Positions 1-9,056 of a stretch of 64,000 nt of DNA are shown one piece after another. Both the position numbers and the translations under genes were made by a program. Source of the stretch: Aeromonas fluvialis (GTDB lineage Bacteria; Pseudomonadota; Gammaproteobacteria; Enterobacterales; Aeromonadaceae); contig NZ_CDBO01000011.1 of the NCBI RefSeq assembly GCF_000819885.1, forward strand, positions 250,958 through 314,957, written 5' to 3'. The notes beneath the pieces were generated by a model. The model had not been told where the DNA came from and searched no databases. It was given only the letters and a program-made list of their open reading frames with translations. Every line of letters begins with the position of its first letter. Position 1 is the stretch's first letter.

Positions 1-1373
1 ACCACGAACTCTTCCCCGCCGAAACGGGCGATGAAGTCGGTGTCACGCAGGGCGCTTTGCAGCGCCTTGGCGACCACTTTCAACGCCTTGTCGCCGGCCA
101 TGTGGCCATAGTTGTCATTGATGTTCTTGAAGTGATCGATGTCGATGATCGCCATACAGAGCGGAGTGCGGTAGCGAAGCCAACGTTTGTACTCCTGCTC
201 CAGCCTTTCGTCGAGGGCGGCTCGGTTGTGTACCTGGGTCAGGCTGTCGAGGAACAGCTTGTGTTTCTGAATAGTCAGCCGCTTCTTGTATTCTCCTGTC
301 TCCTCTTTCATCAACCGCAGCTTGGCCTCCATGATAGAGAGGTGGGTGAGCAGGTGACGCTCCCGCGCTGCAGTACTTTCGCGCTCTTGCAGCAGCAGAT
401 TAATGGCCCCCATATGGCCGGAGATGGCGCTCTTGAGTGCATCGATGGAGTTATGGCTGGCCAGGGAGTGATCGATGGCCTGCAGTTCACAGACCAGGGC
501 TTCGCGGGTTTCACGGGTTTCGTTTTGCAGCGCGCGCCCTTCGTCGAGGGATTCGGTAAACCCGACATGCACCGCTGACAGGCTCTCGTTGAGGGAGCTG
601 AGGAAGGCGCGGGAGGCTTTACGCTCCTCACGAGTGCCCTCGATGATGAGCTCGATAACCAGCATACAGGTCTCTGCCAGCATGGCTGGATTGATGCCGA
701 TCAGCAGTTGACGGCGGATATCCCCGAGGCCCTCGCCAATTGAGCCGGCGAAATCGAGTTCGGTGATGAGTCGCTGCAGCTCGTCTGCGATACGCGCATG
801 ATCTTTGGGGGCAAACGGTTCGACATCAGGCCGGGGCTCACTCTCTTGCTGCTGGGGAGGGGAAGCGCCTTGCAGTGGCCGGCTTGGCAGCAGCTGGATC
901 TTGATCGCCTGCTGATAGAACTCCAGCAGCTTGATCACCTTCTTCTGGTGATCGGCAATGCCGTAACCGGCGGGACTGGCCAGAAATTCCTTGAGGGACT
1001 TGCGGGTCTCCTCCGGGAAGCCCTTGATGGTTTTCAGCTGCTTTGAGCCCAGATCGATGGCGGCCTGTGTCAGCGTCATCGACTCTTCGATGGCATTGCT
1101 GTGCTGCTGCAGCAACTTCTCGATGGCGAGCAGATCGGCCTCCAGGGAGGTCAAGGCAGGATTGCTATCCAGTTTCTGCTTGAGCTTGGCGCAGCGATTG
1201 TCGAGCTCGCGATCGAAGCCGCGGCAGGAGAGCATCAGCTTGTTGATAAACTGGATGCCACGGGCACGCTCTGCATCGGAAAAGGAGAGAACGCCGTCAA
1301 GCTCCAGCTGTTTTTGCTGGAGGGATTCCCTGAGCCTGGCCAATTGTCCTGCTACGGCAGCGATGTCATTCAT
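1..1373 (-). CDS. Diguanylate cyclase (GGDEF), partial at the window edge
   Basis: The reading frame opens with ATG at 1373 (MNDIAAVAGQLARL) and stays open to base 1, so the C-terminus lies outside the window. The first ~300 residues are mostly helical and Q/E/L-rich without a recognised sensor domain or signal peptide. The last ~130 residues form a GGDEF domain: a DSLTQVHNRAAL segment, an IDIDHFKNINDNYGH metal/nucleotide segment, an RDTD sequence five residues before the signature (an RxxD product-inhibition site), and an intact GGEEF at bases 6-20. It should make cyclic di-GMP from two GTP in the cytoplasm. It lies 82 bases downstream of a TPR membrane protein on the same strand and is probably co-transcribed with it. 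The activity call rests on motifs only. Confidence 0.93.
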   Translation of the reverse strand, partial: MNDIAAVAGQLARLRESLQQKQLELDGVLSFSDAERARGIQFINKLMLSCRGFDRELDNRCAKLKQKLDSNPALTSLEADLLAIEKLLQQHSNAIEESMTLTQAAIDLGSKQLKTIKGFPEETRKSLKEFLASPAGYGIADHQKKVIKLLEFYQQAIKIQLLPSRPLQGASPPQQQESEPRPDVEPFAPKDHARIADELQRLITELDFAGSIGEGLGDIRRQLLIGINPAMLAETCMLVIELIIEGTREERKASRAFLSSLNESLSAVHVGFTESLDEGRALQNETRETREALVCELQAIDHSLASHNSIDALKSAISGHMGAINLLLQERESTAARERHLLTHLSIMEAKLRLMKEETGEYKKRLTIQKHKLFLDSLTQVHNRAALDERLEQEYKRWLRYRTPLCMAIIDIDHFKNINDNYGHMAGDKALKVVAKALQSALRDTDFIARFGGEEFV

Positions 1374-1455
1374 TATCAGGTCGCCCTGTTGTCATTATTG
1401 TTTTTGGTGTTGGATAGCAACAGTGGCCGAACCCGAGGTTGAGCGTTGTCTGTTA

Positions 1456-3738
1456 TCAATTTGTTGTCGGCTGGTCATCAGCGGTTTGCGTCCTTGCAAG
1501 GCTGGGCCAGTTAACCCATTGCTTTTCATGAGAAGAATTCACTTTTACCAGCCCTTTGTCAATTGCCATCAGGCCGCATTGCCACACATCCCCATTAAAA
1601 AATGCGGCTTGTTGGCAATCGATGGCGGCGAGCTCCAGCCAGGCGTTTTGCCGGTATTTTTCACTGAGTTGAATGGCTCCCGACAAGGCGAGATAGCAGA
1701 GGTCGAACAGGCCATTGTGATCGAGTGCGGTTGCCGCCTTGGGCAGGAAGGGGTGGCTGACAATCCCCAAGCTTATCTGGCGATCCAGCGGATACTGGCA
1801 AGGGAAGGCGGCGATAGCGGTCAGCAGATCCCCTGCCAGTTGGTGCAGGTCGGTCACGTGGCGCTGTGGCACGACGTAGAGCATGTGCCCCTCCCGCAGA
1901 TCATAGATGCGGCCATCTTGCGGGGTCAGGGTCACCATATAGGAGCCGAACGCCTGCTCGATTTCACGGCTGACCTGATAGCCGTGGCGCTCGAGGGTGT
2001 TGACCATAAAGGGCACCTTGAACAACAGATAGTGCAGCTTGTCATCAAATTCGCTGGTGGGAACTTCGCTCAGATACCAGCGATCCGATTTCAGCTGGCG
2101 TTTTGCCATCTCCCGTGGCCAGCGATTCATCAGCCGCTGCCAGTTGGCAAGTCCGGAACGGGGTTCGATCAGCAGGGCCTCGTCAGTGCGTTTCAGTTGC
2201 AGGCGGGCGGTACGCAATTTGAGCCAGAGAGTGAAGAAGAGGTAGATAAAGAGTGCCAGCAGCAGGCTGGTGGTGATGCTTGACCAGAGGTAACGCTCCT
2301 GCTGGTGCAGGCTGTTGTTAAGCTGTTGTTCCAGCTCCTTGATGTGCTGTACCCGCTCGACATGGACATAGTTGTCGCGGATTGCTGCCTGCTCCTGATC
2401 CATTTCCTGCTGGCGGATCTCTTCCCCCAAACGATGGAAGCGCTTGTAACTGTCGAGGGCCTGGTGCAGGTATCCCTTCTGTTCATAGGCAAGCGACAAC
2501 AGGCGGAATACTTCGTACTGACGGCGCGTGTCACCGACCTGATTGGCCAACTCCCGGGCATTTTCCAACTGCAGGATGGCGATGGCAGCCTCCTGCTTCT
2601 TCAGATAGAGCTCGCCGAGCAACAGCAGGGTATCGATCAACGGCTCTTTGGCATCGCTCAGCTCATGAGACTGACGGGCGGCATTGAGGTAGTTGCCGGC
2701 CAGCGACAGGTTACCGCTCTGCAGATAGGTTTTGCCGATCTCGTACTTGAGCAGAGAGGCTTGTGGTCGGCTGCTCCCCTCATCGAGCAAGTCCAGCGCA
2801 TTGAAGAAGTAGACCAGCGCCATATTGAGGTCGCCCTGATAGCGATTGAGCCGGGCCAGCACGATAAGCGAGTCGCAGAGCAGAGACGGATTGCCGATGG
2901 AGTGAAAATAGTTGGCCGCTTCATTGGCATATTGCAGCGCTTTCTGGGGCTCCTGCTCCTGCTGGTAGAGTTTGACTATCTGGTTAGAGAGCAGGCCGAG
3001 AAAGAGCGGGTTGTTGAGATGTTTGGCCTGCTGCTGGGCATCGATATATTCACCCAGCGCCAGCTGGGGTTGCTGCAGCACACGATAGAGGTCGCCGCTG
3101 ATGGCGCTGACCCAGGCACTGGCGAGGGGATTGGGGGTCTTGGCAGCCCAGATCCGAGCATCTGCCAGATGGGCCTTGGCATCATCGAAGTGCTGGTTCT
3201 CGATGTCGAAGCTGGTGCGTTGCAGGCGGCTATAAATCTGCAGCTGGCTCTGCTTGAGAATGGGGATGGCCAGCTGCTCGTCCAGTTGATCCATCAGGGC
3301 GCGGCTGGTGCTCTGGTTATCAGGTTTGAGGGCCTGACTGCGGACCTTGAGATAGAGGCCGTGGGCCTTGAGTTCCGGTTGCCGCTCTTTGTCTGCCAGC
3401 GCCATCGCCTTGTCGAGTGCTTGCTGGGTGGCCTGATATTGGCCCAGTTGCAGCAGACACTCTCCTTTGAGCAGATAGGCGCCTATGTTTTGGGCCACCG
3501 TGCTGTAACTCAGGATGGGCTCGCGATAACCGAACTCCTGGCGATTACTGATGATTTGCTGAGGGGTATTGGCTGCGCGCGTCAGGAAGGCGGTGGTGAT
3601 CTGGACGCATCTGGCAGGATCGGTCAGTACCATCGATTGCGCTTGTTGCAGATCGATGGAGAGTTGCACCTTGTCCAGATCCAGATTCGGAGCTGACAGG
3701 GAGGACATCATCATGGCCAGAAAAAACAGTTGATTCAT
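1456..3738 (-). CDS. TPR-repeat membrane protein with degenerate GGDEF-like C-terminal domain
   Basis: The 760-residue product starts with a short hydrophobic stretch (MNQLFFLAMMMSSLSA) that could be a signal sequence. A long helical region (about 60-470) of TPR-type repeats follows, then one clear membrane segment (about 483-506, SSITTSLLLALFIYLFF). The last ~230 residues have the layout of a GGDEF domain: EPRSGLANWQRLMNRW sits where D-x-LT-x-LPNR is expected, and REGHMLYVV occupies the signature position. Because neither GGDEF nor the metal-binding Asp motif survives, catalysis is unlikely. A periplasmic TPR sensor signalling to the adjacent active cyclase is an inference. The family resembles TPR-GGDEF proteins of Shewanella and Vibrio. 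The 5' part is opposite a large spurious frame. Confidence 0.85.
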   Translation of the reverse strand: MNQLFFLAMMMSSLSAPNLDLDKVQLSIDLQQAQSMVLTDPARCVQITTAFLTRAANTPQQIISNRQEFGYREPILSYSTVAQNIGAYLLKGECLLQLGQYQATQQALDKAMALADKERQPELKAHGLYLKVRSQALKPDNQSTSRALMDQLDEQLAIPILKQSQLQIYSRLQRTSFDIENQHFDDAKAHLADARIWAAKTPNPLASAWVSAISGDLYRVLQQPQLALGEYIDAQQQAKHLNNPLFLGLLSNQIVKLYQQEQEPQKALQYANEAANYFHSIGNPSLLCDSLIVLARLNRYQGDLNMALVYFFNALDLLDEGSSRPQASLLKYEIGKTYLQSGNLSLAGNYLNAARQSHELSDAKEPLIDTLLLLGELYLKKQEAAIAILQLENARELANQVGDTRRQYEVFRLLSLAYEQKGYLHQALDSYKRFHRLGEEIRQQEMDQEQAAIRDNYVHVERVQHIKELEQQLNNSLHQQERYLWSSITTSLLLALFIYLFFTLWLKLRTARLQLKRTDEALLIEPRSGLANWQRLMNRWPREMAKRQLKSDRWYLSEVPTSEFDDKLHYLLFKVPFMVNTLERHGYQVSREIEQAFGSYMVTLTPQDGRIYDLREGHMLYVVPQRHVTDLHQLAGDLLTAIAAFPCQYPLDRQISLGIVSHPFLPKAATALDHNGLFDLCYLALSGAIQLSEKYRQNAWLELAAIDCQQAAFFNGDVWQCGLMAIDKGLVKVNSSHEKQWVNWPSLARTQTADDQPTTN

Positions 3739-3916
3739 TGGATTAAGGACTGCGCAGCGGTGTTGGCATGTTATCCAAGCCCACCCCTGCGAGTCCAGCG
3801 TTTACTGAGGGGGGGACTCAGGCTCCTCTGTAGCCAAGTGCACCGCGGCCCCTGCAGGGAAGAGATAGCCGGGTGCTCTGATGTGATACCGGGCCGCCCC
3901 TCTTCAATACTTGCGT

Positions 3917-4777
3917 TTATTGACGGATCAGGCGCAGGTTAGCCGGCACGGTTTCGACATCGGAACGGAACGGGTTGATGTCGAGGCCACCGCGGCGGGT
4001 GTAGCGGGCATAGACGGTCAACTGCTCAGGCTGGCAATAGTGCTTGAGGTCGATAAAGATCCGCTCGATGCACTGCTCGTGGAACTCGTTGTGCTGGCGG
4101 AACGAGATGAGGTAGCGCAGCAGCTTCTCCCGATCGAGTTTCGGCCCCTTGTAGCGGATCACTACAGAGCCCCAGTCCGGTTGGCTGGTGACCAGACAGT
4201 TGGACTTGAGCAGGTGGCTGTGCAGGGTCTCTTCCACCTGCTCGCTACCGGCCGCCCCTTGCAGCAGGGTTGCGTCAAACTCGTAGCTGTCTACTTCGAT
4301 ATCCTGTTCGTCGATGCACTCGCCGGGCAGCAGGGCAATCTGGTGTGGCGCCTTGTCGAGGGGGAACAGGGTCACTTTGACAGGCTCGCCGGCGCAGGCG
4401 CTCAGATCCTTGGTCAGCATGGCGGCGACTGCCTCGATAGAGTCGCAACGGGTCTGATTGAACGAGTTGAGGTAGAGCTTGAAGGATTTGGATTCGATCA
4501 GGTTCGCACTGGTGGCCGGAATGGTCACTTCACCCACCGCCACCATCGGCTTGCCCTTTGCGTTGAGCCAGGAGAGCTCATAGAGGGTCCAGACATCGCA
4601 ACCGCTAAAGGGCAGATCATCACCTAGTTGGAGATCATCCCGGTTCAGGCTGCGGGGAACCGGCTGCAGCAGGGAGGGGGTGTACTGGCTGATGTAATCG
4701 GATTGCTGGCCCAGGCTCAGGCCGGTCAGGGCGCTGGCCCCGGCGTATCTATCTTGTTTGCTCACGTGTTTGCTCAC
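3917..4777 (-). CDS. queF: NADPH-dependent 7-cyano-7-deazaguanine reductase
   Basis: The 286-residue product matches the long, two-lobed form of QueF (282 residues in E. coli). It reduces preQ0 to preQ1 with NADPH in the queuosine tRNA-modification pathway. The family sequence [16 protein letters not shown], which includes the nucleotide-binding E-S/K-S-F-K-L-Y core, is at about residues 95-110. An [16 protein letters not shown] stretch marks the second lobe. It is divergent from syd, with about 175 bases between, as in enterobacteria where queF, syd, yqcC, truC and yqcA are neighbours. The chosen start gives [13 protein letters not shown]; a second in-frame Met is not close enough to compete. 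Confidence 0.97.
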   Translation of the reverse strand: MSKHVSKQDRYAGASALTGLSLGQQSDYISQYTPSLLQPVPRSLNRDDLQLGDDLPFSGCDVWTLYELSWLNAKGKPMVAVGEVTIPATSANLIESKSFKLYLNSFNQTRCDSIEAVAAMLTKDLSACAGEPVKVTLFPLDKAPHQIALLPGECIDEQDIEVDSYEFDATLLQGAAGSEQVEETLHSHLLKSNCLVTSQPDWGSVVIRYKGPKLDREKLLRYLISFRQHNEFHEQCIERIFIDLKHYCQPEQLTVYARYTRRGGLDINPFRSDVETVPANLRLIRQ

Positions 4778-4952
4778 CTGATGTGTTCATGATGATGGAA
4801 AGGAAGCGTGCTAGCGCCTGCCTGGCCGCAGTTGTGCAGCCGTTTGGCTTGGTGGTCGGCACAGCCTGCGCCCAGGCTCGGCTGGCAACCTTGTCTGTCA
4901 CCCGGTTTGGTGGTGCAATAGCAGACTTTGCCAGCAATTGTGGGGATTTTCG

Positions 4953-5501
4953 ATGTCGGATCAAGTTTTGTCTGCCCTGAAGCACTTTTTTACCCGCTGG
5001 CAACGGGATGGCGAGGCCAGACGAGGCCTGCCTCTGTGCGAGTGGGAGGCGGAGTGGCGTTCTCCCTGTCAGCTTGGTGAGCCCGCCGATGGTCGGGTGG
5101 GCTGGCGTCCTCACTATCGCCCCGAGCCTGCCGATTTTTCGGCTATGGCCGATGCCCTCGAGCTGACGATTCATCCCAGCGCCATTGCCCTGTTTGGTCA
5201 CTGGTTCAGCCGTCCCATCCCCTGCCTCTTCAAGGGGCTGCGCCTTGAACTGATCCTGCCGTGGAACGAGGCGGATCTCGATCTGCTCAAAGAGAACCTC
5301 ATCGGCCATCTGCTGATGTTGCGCAAGCTAAAGCGTGCCCCCTCCATCTTTATTGCCACCACCCGTAACGAGATGACGCTGATCTCGCTGGATAACGAGA
5401 GTGGTCAGGTGTGGCTGGAGTGGCTCGACTCCGGCCGCCGTCTGCCGTTGGCCCCTTCTCTTCCGGTGTTTCTGGAACGGTTGGAGACATTGCCGCAATA
5501 G
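4953..5501 (+). CDS. syd: SecY-interacting protein Syd
   Basis: The product has 182 residues, the usual length for Syd (181 in E. coli). Syd is a peripheral inner-membrane protein that binds SecY and is thought to check or disrupt improperly assembled SecYEG. Family features seen include the N-terminal FFTRWQ, WRPHYRPEPADF, and FSRPIPCLFKGLRLELILPWNEADL. The start ATG at 4953 is chosen because GGGGA lies 7 bases upstream. The frame can be extended to 4938, but that would run through this ribosome-binding site. A strong bidirectional terminator follows and separates syd from the convergent DUF2310 gene. Confidence 0.96.
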   Translation: MSDQVLSALKHFFTRWQRDGEARRGLPLCEWEAEWRSPCQLGEPADGRVGWRPHYRPEPADFSAMADALELTIHPSAIALFGHWFSRPIPCLFKGLRLELILPWNEADLDLLKENLIGHLLMLRKLKRAPSIFIATTRNEMTLISLDNESGQVWLEWLDSGRRLPLAPSLPVFLERLETLPQ

Positions 5502-5535
5502 ACGCGTGTGCGAGCCAAGGTTACTCATCGGAACG

Positions 5536-5570
5536 AAAAGAGCCTTGCCATGCGGCAAGGCTCTTTTTTT
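5536..5570. terminator. Bidirectional Rho-independent terminator between syd and the DUF2310 gene
   Basis: A perfect stem AGAGCCTTGCC / GGCAAGGCTCT with loop ATGC is flanked by AAAA on the left and T7 on the right, so it can stop both convergent genes. Confidence 0.9.
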
Positions 5571-5595
5571 ATGGCATCGTGTACGGGGAACGCGC

Positions 5596-6381
5596 TTAAT
5601 CCTTGAAATCCCAGGAGAGGTTGGAGACCAGTCGGCAGCTGTCGCATTTGAAGTCGAAGATCTCGTGTAGCGGCTCTGCCAGCACCCACTGACCGCCACA
5701 GCTGGGGCAGAGGCGCGCCTTCTCGTCAGCGGCGCTCAGCCCGCCCACCCGGTAGAGGTAGTAGTAGGTGGGGATGCCGCTCAGCACTTCCAGCCGCTTG
5801 GCGAGATCGCTGCCGCGCCGGTAGAGGCGGCTGCCCACTTCGCCGATTTCGTGCAGCGCCGCATGCTCGGCGATGGAGCCGTTCATCTGCAGCTGATCGC
5901 ACGCCTCCCAATCCTCCTGCCACTTGATGATCTGTTTCTGATCGCCGTTGGCGACGGCGGGTAGCTGGTAGAGCGGGATGGGGGCAAAGTGGTCGCCACA
6001 GCGCAGCGGCGAGCAGGTATGCAAAAAGCTGGTATAGAGCAGCATCCAGCTCGGCCGTTCGCCCTGTGTGCCGCATGGATCGGTACTGTCAGAGAGCAGA
6101 TCCGCCCCCTGCAGCTGCAGTTTCGGTGCCAGCAGCCCCGCCTGATTGAGCTGCTGTTCGGCCAGTCTGACCTGATCGCTCTGGTTGTCCGGGTGCAGGC
6201 TATCCTGCTCCGGGCAGACCACCCGACTGACGAAATAGCCGTCGTGCATGCTGGTGGGGAACTCCCGCCCGAGGATCTGCCCCTGATAGCGCAGCATGTC
6301 GAGGTAGTTGACGATGGCCCGCTCGGCGTCGCCAAGGGAGGTATCGCGGTAGCACTCAAAGCAGAGCTCGACGATATACAT
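5596..6381 (-). CDS. Zn-ribbon protein of the DUF2310 family
   Basis: The 261-residue cytoplasmic protein starts with MYIVELCFECYRDTSLGDAE and ends with a zinc-ribbon: CPSC at about residues 230-233 and CDSC near residue 249. The arrangement matches the DUF2310 family (described as Zn-ribbon-containing and possibly nucleic-acid binding), found in Aeromonas, Vibrio and Shewanella. The function is not known. The gene is the third of a tightly spaced minus-strand set; the preceding small gene ends 4 bases upstream of this start, so the two are probably translated together. Confidence 0.88.
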   Translation of the reverse strand: MYIVELCFECYRDTSLGDAERAIVNYLDMLRYQGQILGREFPTSMHDGYFVSRVVCPEQDSLHPDNQSDQVRLAEQQLNQAGLLAPKLQLQGADLLSDSTDPCGTQGERPSWMLLYTSFLHTCSPLRCGDHFAPIPLYQLPAVANGDQKQIIKWQEDWEACDQLQMNGSIAEHAALHEIGEVGSRLYRRGSDLAKRLEVLSGIPTYYYLYRVGGLSAADEKARLCPSCGGQWVLAEPLHEIFDFKCDSCRLVSNLSWDFKD

Positions 6382-6384
6382 GGT

Positions 6385-6681
6385 TCAGCCTTGCCCCTGC
6401 TGGATAAGCAGGTCGGTCAGGCGATCCACCTTCTGTTCGATGCGCGCGAGCTGCTCGGCGAGTTGCTGCAGGGTGAGCGCCGGTGCTGGCTGGGGCGCTG
6501 CCTCTGACACGCTCTCACTCTCGGCGGTCGCGACGGGCTGCTGCTTCCACTGGCTCAGCACTTTCAGCAGCTCGGCCATTGGCACGGGCTGGGTGAGGCG
6601 GGCCTTGATCATGGCGGTGGTGGGCATCAGCCCCTTGGCGGCCAGCTCGTTGGCAATTCGGATGATCTCGTGGGCGGACAT
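6385..6681 (-). CDS. Small protein with KfrA-N-like helical domain and C-terminal coiled coil
   Basis: The product is about 98 residues. The first half (SAHEIIRIANELAAKGLMPTTAMIKARL...LLKVLSQWKQ) has the pattern of KfrA-type N-terminal helix-turn-helix domains: alternating helix, G-x-x-PT-x-x-x-x-x-R, then W. An A/P/E-rich linker follows, and the last ~30 residues (LQQLAEQLARIEQKVDRLTDLLIQQ) form heptads. This suggests a DNA-binding or adaptor protein that oligomerises, but the function is unknown. Start at 6681 is preferred because AGAG sits 7 bases upstream; an ATG two codons earlier has this motif too close. The DUF2310 start is 4 bases downstream of the stop. Confidence 0.7.
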   Translation of the reverse strand: MSAHEIIRIANELAAKGLMPTTAMIKARLTQPVPMAELLKVLSQWKQQPVATAESESVSEAAPQPAPALTLQQLAEQLARIEQKVDRLTDLLIQQGQG

Positions 6682-6764
6682 AAGCATGCTCTGGGTGAAA
6701 AGGGGGATCGATATCGGGGCGGGATCTTAACCAAAGCCGGCAGGGGAGGAAAGGGGCGGGCGGC

Positions 6765-7001
6765 TTAGCGGGGCTGGCGCAACATCAGATCGAGCTGGTC
6801 GATCGCCTCGCACCAGTCGGAGTCGTGCCACAGGGCATCGCGCAAAAAGCTGGCCTGGGCGGCGCTCCAGAAACTGGCCTCCGGCAACAGCGTTTCGTTG
6901 TCGAGATGATGGTCGTGCACAAAGCGGTGCAGGCTCAACTCGTCGTTGGCCATCCCGAGCTGGGAAAACAGGGCTGGCAGATCGTGGGCTAGGTGTGCCA
7001 T
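6765..7001 (-). CDS. DUF2789 family small protein
   Basis: The 78-residue protein shows the full family pattern: HDLPALFSQLGM near the start, FVHDHHLDNETLLPEASFW in the middle, then AQASFLRDALWHDSDWCEAIDQLDLMLR to the end. DUF2789 proteins are small, acidic and helical, and occur in many gammaproteobacteria; their role is unknown. The gene lies in a run of uncharacterised minus-strand genes between syd and yqcC. Confidence 0.85.
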   Translation of the reverse strand: MAHLAHDLPALFSQLGMANDELSLHRFVHDHHLDNETLLPEASFWSAAQASFLRDALWHDSDWCEAIDQLDLMLRQPR

Positions 7002-7062
7002 CTCGTCTCTCCCTTAACTAATTCCTGAGATTATAGTCAGGGCGCAGAGACGAGACCGGCGA

Positions 7063-7362
7063 TCAGGCAGAGGGGATGCGATGAGGGGGGAGTTCGACGC
7101 CGACCACATGCAGCCCCTGCATCTTGAGGGTGCCCTGATAGTGACTCTCGCCGTCGCTGGAGAATTCAAACTGGTAGTGGGTCAGCAGCCGCAGGGGATG
7201 GCGCGCCAGCTCCCGCCGATAGCGAGCCAGCGACAGCAGTTGCAGATCATGGTGCTGACAGTAGCGGCGCATATATTGCCAGGCCACTTCAGCCTGACGG
7301 CGTTGCAGCCAGAACAGTCCGGCAACGGCCATCAGCAACAGAATTCCGAGCATCTCTCCCAT
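7063..7362 (-). CDS. DUF3301 family membrane-anchored small protein
   Basis: The 99-residue product has one N-terminal membrane helix (MGEMLGILLLMAVAGLFWLQRRQAE), then a basic region (YMRRYCQHHDLQLLSLARYRREL) and a short beta-rich tail (THYQFEFSSDGESHYQGTLKMQG), the DUF3301 layout. It is likely anchored in the inner membrane with the tail in the cytoplasm. The function is unknown. It lies 90 bases downstream of the DUF3549 gene, and the two families are usually adjacent, which suggests co-transcription. Confidence 0.84.
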   Translation of the reverse strand: MGEMLGILLLMAVAGLFWLQRRQAEVAWQYMRRYCQHHDLQLLSLARYRRELARHPLRLLTHYQFEFSSDGESHYQGTLKMQGLHVVGVELPPHRIPSA

Positions 7363-7451
7363 GGAGGGGCTTCCTTGTTGTCCGTGTGATGACGGGAATC
7401 CCCATGGCGGGCTTCCCGTCTCCTTGTCGTTGTCCGTGCGCGAACGCGGGA

Positions 7452-8492
7452 TCAGGCCGAGGCAAACAGACGGCCGATGGCCTTGCCCAGCGCCTCGCTG
7501 CGCTCTGGGTCGCGCAGTCTGGCCAGCATATCATTGCGCAGGGCCGGTAAAGTGACCAACTCGGCAAAAACCTGATTGAAGAACTGGGTCGGTTGCAACG
7601 CCAGCTGTTCCAGATAGTGGCTGAGCAGATGGGCATCTTTCAGATCGGGCCAGAGCCGGCCGGCGATGGCGAGCAGCAGGGCCGGGCTCGGCTGGGTTTG
7701 CAGCAGGGTCAGCAGCTTGTTGCTGCGCAAGGTGCTGCCGGGACAGGAGGCCATGGCGCGACAGAGATAGGCCAAGGTTTCCGGGTTGGGGGCGGCGCAC
7801 TCCTGCTCTTTGCCGATCCGCTCAAGCAGGGCGCCTTGCACCGCCGGTGGCAGCGGGGCGTTTTCCAGGCTCTGGCAGAGGGCATAGAGCGGCTCTTGCG
7901 GCAGCTTGGGCAGCGCCTTGCAGATCAGCGCCAGATTGCGCTCGTCATGCAGTCGCTCGGCCAGATCGGCAAACCCCTGCAGCCCCAGTGTTTGCCAGCC
8001 GCTGTCATTGGGAGCAGCCAGATAGTGGCAGAGGGCATCGTAGTAGGCAGAAGGGGCCTGCTCCAGCTGACGGGCCAGCTTGGCGTGCAGACTGGCCATC
8101 TTGGCCTCCGCCGGACGGAAGGTGTAGGGGTTGTCGGCCAAGCGCTGGGCTTTTTCTTCATCCAGATCGCCGGTGAGCTTGTAGCCCAGGGTCTCCACCA
8201 CCTGATCCATGAACAATTTGGGGCCGTTTGACATCAGCAGGCCGCGCTCATCGAGGGCAAACTTGAGAAACCAGAGGTAGTGGCGCGACTCGCTTTGCTG
8301 AAAGAAGTGAACGCCCAGCCAGGCGTGCTGTTGCAGCGGCCAGGGGTAGGGTTCCTGCTGCTGTTCGACGCGGGCAAAGGTATCGCTTGCCAGCGGCCGC
8401 ACCTGGCGGCCCATGTCAAACAGCTGGAACTGGGTGCCAGCCTGAGTCAGAAATTCGGTCAAGGTATTGATGGCAGTAGGCGTCGCAGACAT
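7452..8492 (-). CDS. DUF3549 family protein
   Basis: The 346-residue soluble protein has the DUF3549 start (TLTEFLTQAGTQFQLFDMGRQVRPLASDTFARVE) and the HAWLGVHFFQQ...RHYLWFLKFALDERGLL segment. The rest is helical and repeat-like with many leucines. No catalytic motif or signal peptide was seen. It is divergent from yqcC. The conserved pairing with DUF3301 is the only functional hint. Confidence 0.86.
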   Translation of the reverse strand: MSATPTAINTLTEFLTQAGTQFQLFDMGRQVRPLASDTFARVEQQQEPYPWPLQQHAWLGVHFFQQSESRHYLWFLKFALDERGLLMSNGPKLFMDQVVETLGYKLTGDLDEEKAQRLADNPYTFRPAEAKMASLHAKLARQLEQAPSAYYDALCHYLAAPNDSGWQTLGLQGFADLAERLHDERNLALICKALPKLPQEPLYALCQSLENAPLPPAVQGALLERIGKEQECAAPNPETLAYLCRAMASCPGSTLRSNKLLTLLQTQPSPALLLAIAGRLWPDLKDAHLLSHYLEQLALQPTQFFNQVFAELVTLPALRNDMLARLRDPERSEALGKAIGRLFASA

Positions 8493-8720
8493 GGTGAGAT
8501 CCGGCTAAAGGTGATGCGGGCCGATTATAAGGCCCTGGCCGAGGATAGCCAGTAGCAGCAGACGCGCGCTGCGGCAGATATCAACATGGCAGCCATGCGG
8601 GGGGAGGTGTATAGTATCGCCCTTTTTTACAGGCGGCAGGCTGCGCTGGCTGCCGCATATCGACGATCCGGCTTGGCTGATTGGGCCGGTTTCACCCGTG
8701 GTAATGAGGAAGAGAGCGAG

Positions 8721-9056
8721 ATGAATCAATATTTGCTGGTAGCTGGCCTGTTGGGGGAACTCACCGCCGAGTTGCAGCGCCTTGAGCGCTGGCAAGCTGA
8801 CCATCCCGGTGACGAAGCCCTGGCAAGCACCCTGCCTTTTTGTGTCGATACCCTGAGCTTTGATCAGTGGCTGCAGTTCGTGCTGATCCCGCGCATGGAG
8901 CAACTGGTGATGCTGCAGGCACCGCTGCCCGCTAATGTCTCTCTCTATCCCATGGCCAGTGAGGTCTATAAAGAGGAGCTGGCCGAGGTGAAAGCGCTGC
9001 TGCGCCTGATCGCCCGTTTCGATCTGCTGCTCTCCGGCAAAGTGATCGAACAATGA
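8721..9056 (+). CDS. yqcC: YqcC family protein (DUF446)
   Basis: The 111-residue helical protein matches YqcC: the N-terminal L-x-x-E-L-x-x-L-x-x-W pattern, then LPFCVDTLSFDQWLQFVLIPRM, the family's core. Start ATG at 8721 has GAGGAAGAGAG upstream; the open frame extends further left without support. The stop overlaps the truC start (ATGATG at 9053), so translation is coupled. The role is unknown, but the gene is persistently linked to truC. Confidence 0.93.
   Translation: MNQYLLVAGLLGELTAELQRLERWQADHPGDEALASTLPFCVDTLSFDQWLQFVLIPRMEQLVMLQAPLPANVSLYPMASEVYKEELAEVKALLRLIARFDLLLSGKVIEQ

Noticed and set aside
991..2283. 430-codon plus-strand frame across the dgc/TPR junction
   Set aside because: It spans two minus-strand genes and the gap between them; Ser-rich antisense composition.
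2305..3696. 463-codon frame opposite the TPR protein
   Set aside because: Leu/Gln/Ile-rich shadow of the repeat region; the minus-strand frame has real TPR and membrane features.
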